Shown piece by piece: positions 60,894 through 64,000 of a stretch of DNA of 64,000 nt. This stretch comes from Axinella damicornis (lineage: Eukaryota; Porifera; Demospongiae; Axinellida; Axinellidae): contig OZ007517.1 in the NCBI GenBank assembly GCA_963931865.1, forward strand, positions 9,930,038 to 9,994,037, read 5' to 3'. Position numbers and translations under genes: made by a program. Numbering within the stretch: the stretch's first letter is position 1; each line of letters starts with the position of its first letter. Under the pieces are notes generated by a model. The model worked only from the letters and a program-made list of their open reading frames with translations, was not told the DNA's origin and did no database searches.

Positions 60894-62175
60894 TATATAT
60901 AGCTGCTCAATGGGTGGGCGGATACTACATGCCTAATTAGTCTGAATACGTATCTAGCACCCACCCCCCTGTTCAGCTGCATTCTAATGTCCCCAAACCA
61001 TGGGTGCTACTCTATGGTATATCAATTCGGCAGGTTTCTATTATTATTATTCACAAGCCTGCCGAAATAATTAGAGGTAAAAACTGAGTAATAGTGCAGT
61101 GCAGAATAATTAGAAGTGCTACCCATGGCTGGTCGTTTTTTTTAGCAACAACATCTAGATTCAAGTTTCAAGAGCGAGTAGCTACCAGTAGGCCTAGCTG
61201 TAAGAGACTTTCTTTTTGGTACAGACTGTAACACTCCACACTTTCGACTAGCAACTGCGTCGGAATTTTGCCATATGAATTGAACGATCTCGAACTGTGC
61301 CGCAGGCTGTGATACTCACTCCTTGCTGTACTCTGCACATCTCCATTGACTCTCAGGGCCAGGGCAAGACTCGGAGGTTTGCAAGCGAGGTTCAGTACAG
61401 GGCTTTGTTGGCCTCCCAACCGCACTGGTCAACGTGGCACATCGATTGCGATCGGTTGATACCTTCAAGTTCCTGGAGTTCTTGTGCATTGGTGACAGCT
61501 TATGAAATGAGTCTGTGAGCTTTCACCGCTTGGGGCTTTAAACAGCAACGACCTCGCCCATCTCTCTCATTGGCTGGCTTATACGGCAAGTTGTCAAAAA
61601 TGTGTTACAATTAGAGATCAAATTTCTGGGAATCCCCTTGCCGATATTTGTCCCATTTGCATGAAGGGGGTACTGAAAAATTGGGGATGCCGAATTTTTA
61701 GAAGATATACGGTACGTATTCACTCACCCCTCTGATCAGCCAATAGGTGAGTAGTAACTTAACAGTAATGTGGCTATTCGTTGAGTGGACTGATCAGGTC
61801 AGCCTACCTCGTACAACAATATTTTCTTTTAATTATTCAGTGATCATGAATCAGGAGCTTGGTCTTCAGTATAACTGCTGCTGTACGTATGTTCGACTAG
61901 AGGAATGATTCTTCTGAACCTTGTTCTTTCTTTGGGCTTCCATGTGTTGCAGAAGTGCCAACAACACTTCCTGGCTGTGGAAAATAGGTCAAAGATTTGC
62001 CTTGCGCTTCACATGTGGATGATCAGCTGCTTTCAGTGTGCAGTCTCTGGTCTCAGATAGCCAGACAGCCCTGCTGACACATTGTTCAGAGTGGATTGAT
62101 CCTATCGAGAGCAAAGGTTGTATTATTGTTGTGGGGAGATCCTGCAAGAACGGGTGCATATGCACTATGCAGAAC
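60894..62175. other. Intergenic DNA, no gene recognised
   Basis: Small inverted pair TTCGGCAGG...CCTGCCGAA at 61027-61067. Open frames at 61.2-61.5 kb on both strands overlap each other and show no family resemblance or splice support. Confidence 0.45.
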
Positions 62176-62689
62176 TAGCCTCGTACCCAGGCCTTCAATC
62201 GCGGGGTATACACTGTTTGCGCATGCGTTTAATTTAAATGTGAATATTACGTCAATTTTAATTGTGACGTTTGCGAATGGGTTGGGCTTAACCGATGACG
62301 CGTGCATGAGAGCGATCAAAGGGCTTACAACAAGCACACCACAGCTCTTTCCACTGTCTACAAGTCCCTTCTTGTAGCTAGTCCATGAGGAAAGGGAGCG
62401 CTTGGTAGCACAGGCTCTTGCCATAGCCAGTAGGTAGCTAGCCACACGAACACGTCGCTGCCTTCGTACACAGCTCTCATGGAGGAGCGCTGCTCTTCTT
62501 TCACAGTCATTCGCAAAGCATAGGAAAGAGCCTCAGAGAAACTACTACCACCGGAACTTTTGCCACGATTGCTACTCGTCGTTCGTTGCGGTTCTTCTAT
62601 AGGAATGTAAACGTAGACGTCATTCGACATCATCGTTTCACGGAAGAATACCGAGATATCCTATTTTCCAAGATTTTGGGGGAAATTAA

Positions 62690-63605
62690 GGTAGCAAACA
62701 TGGGTACCGCGATCTCCGAAACCAAGTTGATGGATAAATGGGCAGCATCAAAGCGTACACAAGTTTCAGCAATACTTTGCATCAAACTGCTCCCTCTGCT
62801 TGAAAATGCCCTAAAACTCAATTTTAAGGCCCTCTACGAAACTGAAAATTTGGAACCTCTCCAAGGCCCCACCCACACTCTGACCCCATCATCAATACAC
62901 ACACTAAACAGGCCCAAAAACTACGGATGGATTTACCATCTGCTCTCCTCAGTTGCAGGCTACAGCCCAAAACTCACTGCCGCCCTCAAAAACAGAGGTT
63001 TGGCTACCCTAGGCTTTCAAAAAAAATTCCACGCACACCAACTAAAACCGACCAAAGCCAAGGCCAGTTTCCATAAGGTCAACCTACCCCCTGCAAAACT
63101 AGGGATGCTTTTCCACGTTCACCTCTCGGTTACAGAGTTTGGGCCACACATCTACTCCCTCTCACAAGCCCAGTCCAGCTACCAAACCAGCCAAATTCGC
63201 CCTAACACGAAAATGGGCGGGGCCTGTAATGCCGAAAGGTCAACTCTCTAGAGTACCTTGGCCAGGGAGCTGTCGGAGGCTGTTCACTTTCCAGGCTGTT
63301 CTTCGGCCACTTCACTACATTCAATAAGCCAGAATAGCTTCTTACGTAAAAAAAAAAAAGAAAAAAAAAAAAGAGTGTTCAAACAAATCTTCAAAGTACC
63401 GAACGGCCACATCAGAGTACCGATTTGAAACTTGAAAGGGCCGCTAGCCGCATCAAAGAGAGAAGCCCCCCTTGTTTATTCCGGTTGCCGCCATGGGAAA
63501 ATGTAAACAAATGAATAACTCTATATAACCGTATGCGAGTGACGTCATCTCATTAATTATGCATGAGCAAAATTGCGCGATTTCGCCGATGCCGTGCTTC
63601 CTACC
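62690..63605. mobile_element. TTAA element with intact ORF, nested
   Basis: TTAA at 62686-62689 and 63606-63609; termini GGTAGCAAACATGGG and GTGCTTCCTACC. Second copy of 53996-54968. A-rich tracts near 63350. Confidence 0.85.
62700..63251 (+). CDS. 183-codon ORF inside TTAA element
   Basis: ATG at 62700 lies 10 bp inside the element end; stop at 63249-63251. Encodes MGTAISETKLMDKWAASKRT, ILCIKLLPLLENALKLNF, YGWIYHLLSSVAGYSPKL, LGFQKKFHAHQLKP and LGMLFHVHLSVTEFGPHIYS. No catalytic DDE pattern or known fold recognised. An upstream in-frame extension to 62586 belongs to the host element and is probably chance. May be a carried gene or a transposase remnant. Confidence 0.5.
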   Translation: MGTAISETKLMDKWAASKRTQVSAILCIKLLPLLENALKLNFKALYETENLEPLQGPTHTLTPSSIHTLNRPKNYGWIYHLLSSVAGYSPKLTAALKNRGLATLGFQKKFHAHQLKPTKAKASFHKVNLPPAKLGMLFHVHLSVTEFGPHIYSLSQAQSSYQTSQIRPNTKMGGACNAERSTL

Positions 63606-63683
63606 TTAAGCGCATGCGCAAACAGTGTATACCAGGCCTTCCCCCCGCGATTGAAGGCCTGGGTACGAGGCTATATGCAGAAC

Positions 63684-64000
63684 ATGGAGCCATTGCAAGC
63701 AAATCACCTATATATGTGAGCTCATGTTACAAAATTAAATGAGTTGACTTCATTACTGCAACTACTCAAGGTATTGCGATGCGATACAGCTTATTCACCT
63801 GATACACAGGAAATTGAGTTCATCAGGGTCTCTGTTCACCTCATAAGGAGTCAGGACGTTTTGATCACCTCGGCAAACTCCAAGAAGTGCTTCTATTCTT
63901 CCAATTCAGTGCGACATCTGGATGCCATAATCACTCAAACGTGAATGTCATATGATCTTATGAATGTCACATGATCTCCTAAGGTGTGCGTATACGTGTA
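63684..64000. other. Window end, no gene recognised
   Basis: The open stretch at 63744-63944 has no splice support or resemblance. Confidence 0.4.

Larger units (their letters stand above)
62176..63673. mobile_element. TAGCCTCGTACCCAGG element (MULE-like), long copy
   Basis: Termini TAGCCTCGTACCCAGGCCTT and complement, perfect 10-bp target duplication TATGCAGAAC (62166-62175, 63674-63683). The left 400 bp align with 40972-41450. It carries the TTAA element at 62690-63605. No Mutator-type transposase is visible. Confidence 0.9.

Noticed and set aside
61168..61518. Overlapping plus and minus open frames at 61.2-61.5 kb
   Set aside because: Mutually antisense, no conserved motif, no splice signals in register.

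Overview
The window reads as nuclear DNA of an early-branching animal, most likely a demosponge. Coding sequence lies in short exons with GT-AG introns. The genes carry animal Death domains (DD), a TRAF-type RING/zinc-finger module and ZAR1-like 3CxxC zinc fingers. The introns are full of DNA-transposon debris and TAGC-rich simple sequence. No bacterial operon, tRNA, rRNA or CRISPR array was seen. The species is not determined; the taxonomic call is inference from domain style and repeat texture.

The core is a head-to-tail family of Death-domain genes on the plus strand. Three paralogous units share the same start, a 13-nt coding exon ATG-GCC/T-GAA-GGA-G (MAEG, phase 1): unit I at 16147, unit II at 43407 and unit III at 55505. 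In units I and III a short phase-1 linker exon of the type (V/A)AQN...LG follows, then a phase-1 DD exon. Unit II gives a closed 5-exon model of 705 codons: MAEG, DD, a long Cys-motif plus helical exon, a 34-nt exon, and a second helical exon. Unit I can be chained for 22 kb: MAEG, linker, DD, basic exon, helical domain, arrays of a repeated 26-27 aa exon, more linkers, a second DD, RING plus TRAF-type zinc finger, then a large exon with coiled coils and two hydrophobic Gly/Ala-rich segments. Nearly all module exons are symmetrical 1-1 or 0-0, so they can be gained, lost or duplicated without changing frame.

Layout. 1-2.4 kb: array of repeated promoter/first-exon cassettes. 3.0-4.1 kb: a lone copy of the helical exon. 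4.1-9.4 kb: TTAA-type MITEs and a 1.3-kb segmental duplication carrying repeat exons and 3CxxC zinc-finger exons. 9.4-14.2 kb: AT-rich DNA, a long palindrome, and a Gly-zipper coding exon split by a 1.85-kb transposon. 16-38.7 kb: unit I, with a tandem duplication (about 25.1-28.6 and 28.6-32.9 kb) of repeat-exon array plus linker. 39.3-43.1 kb: a degraded LINE reverse transcriptase interrupted by nested DNA elements. 43.4-51.5 kb: unit II, whose first intron holds a P-element-like transposon. 52.6-53.3 kb: decayed coiled-coil exon. 54-55 kb and 62.2-63.7 kb: TTAA element with a 183-codon ORF. 55.5-59.5 kb: unit III, truncated after its DD.

Interpretation. DD, RING/TRAF zinc finger and Gly-zipper-like membrane segments in one locus suggest a fast-evolving innate-signalling or regulated cell-death family. 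The domain calls are direct reading; the role is inference. The locus also records its own mutational history: insertions with target-site duplications and, in several cases, an empty paralogous site, a duplication breakpoint that fused two exons, and repeated near-perfect fold-back palindromes.
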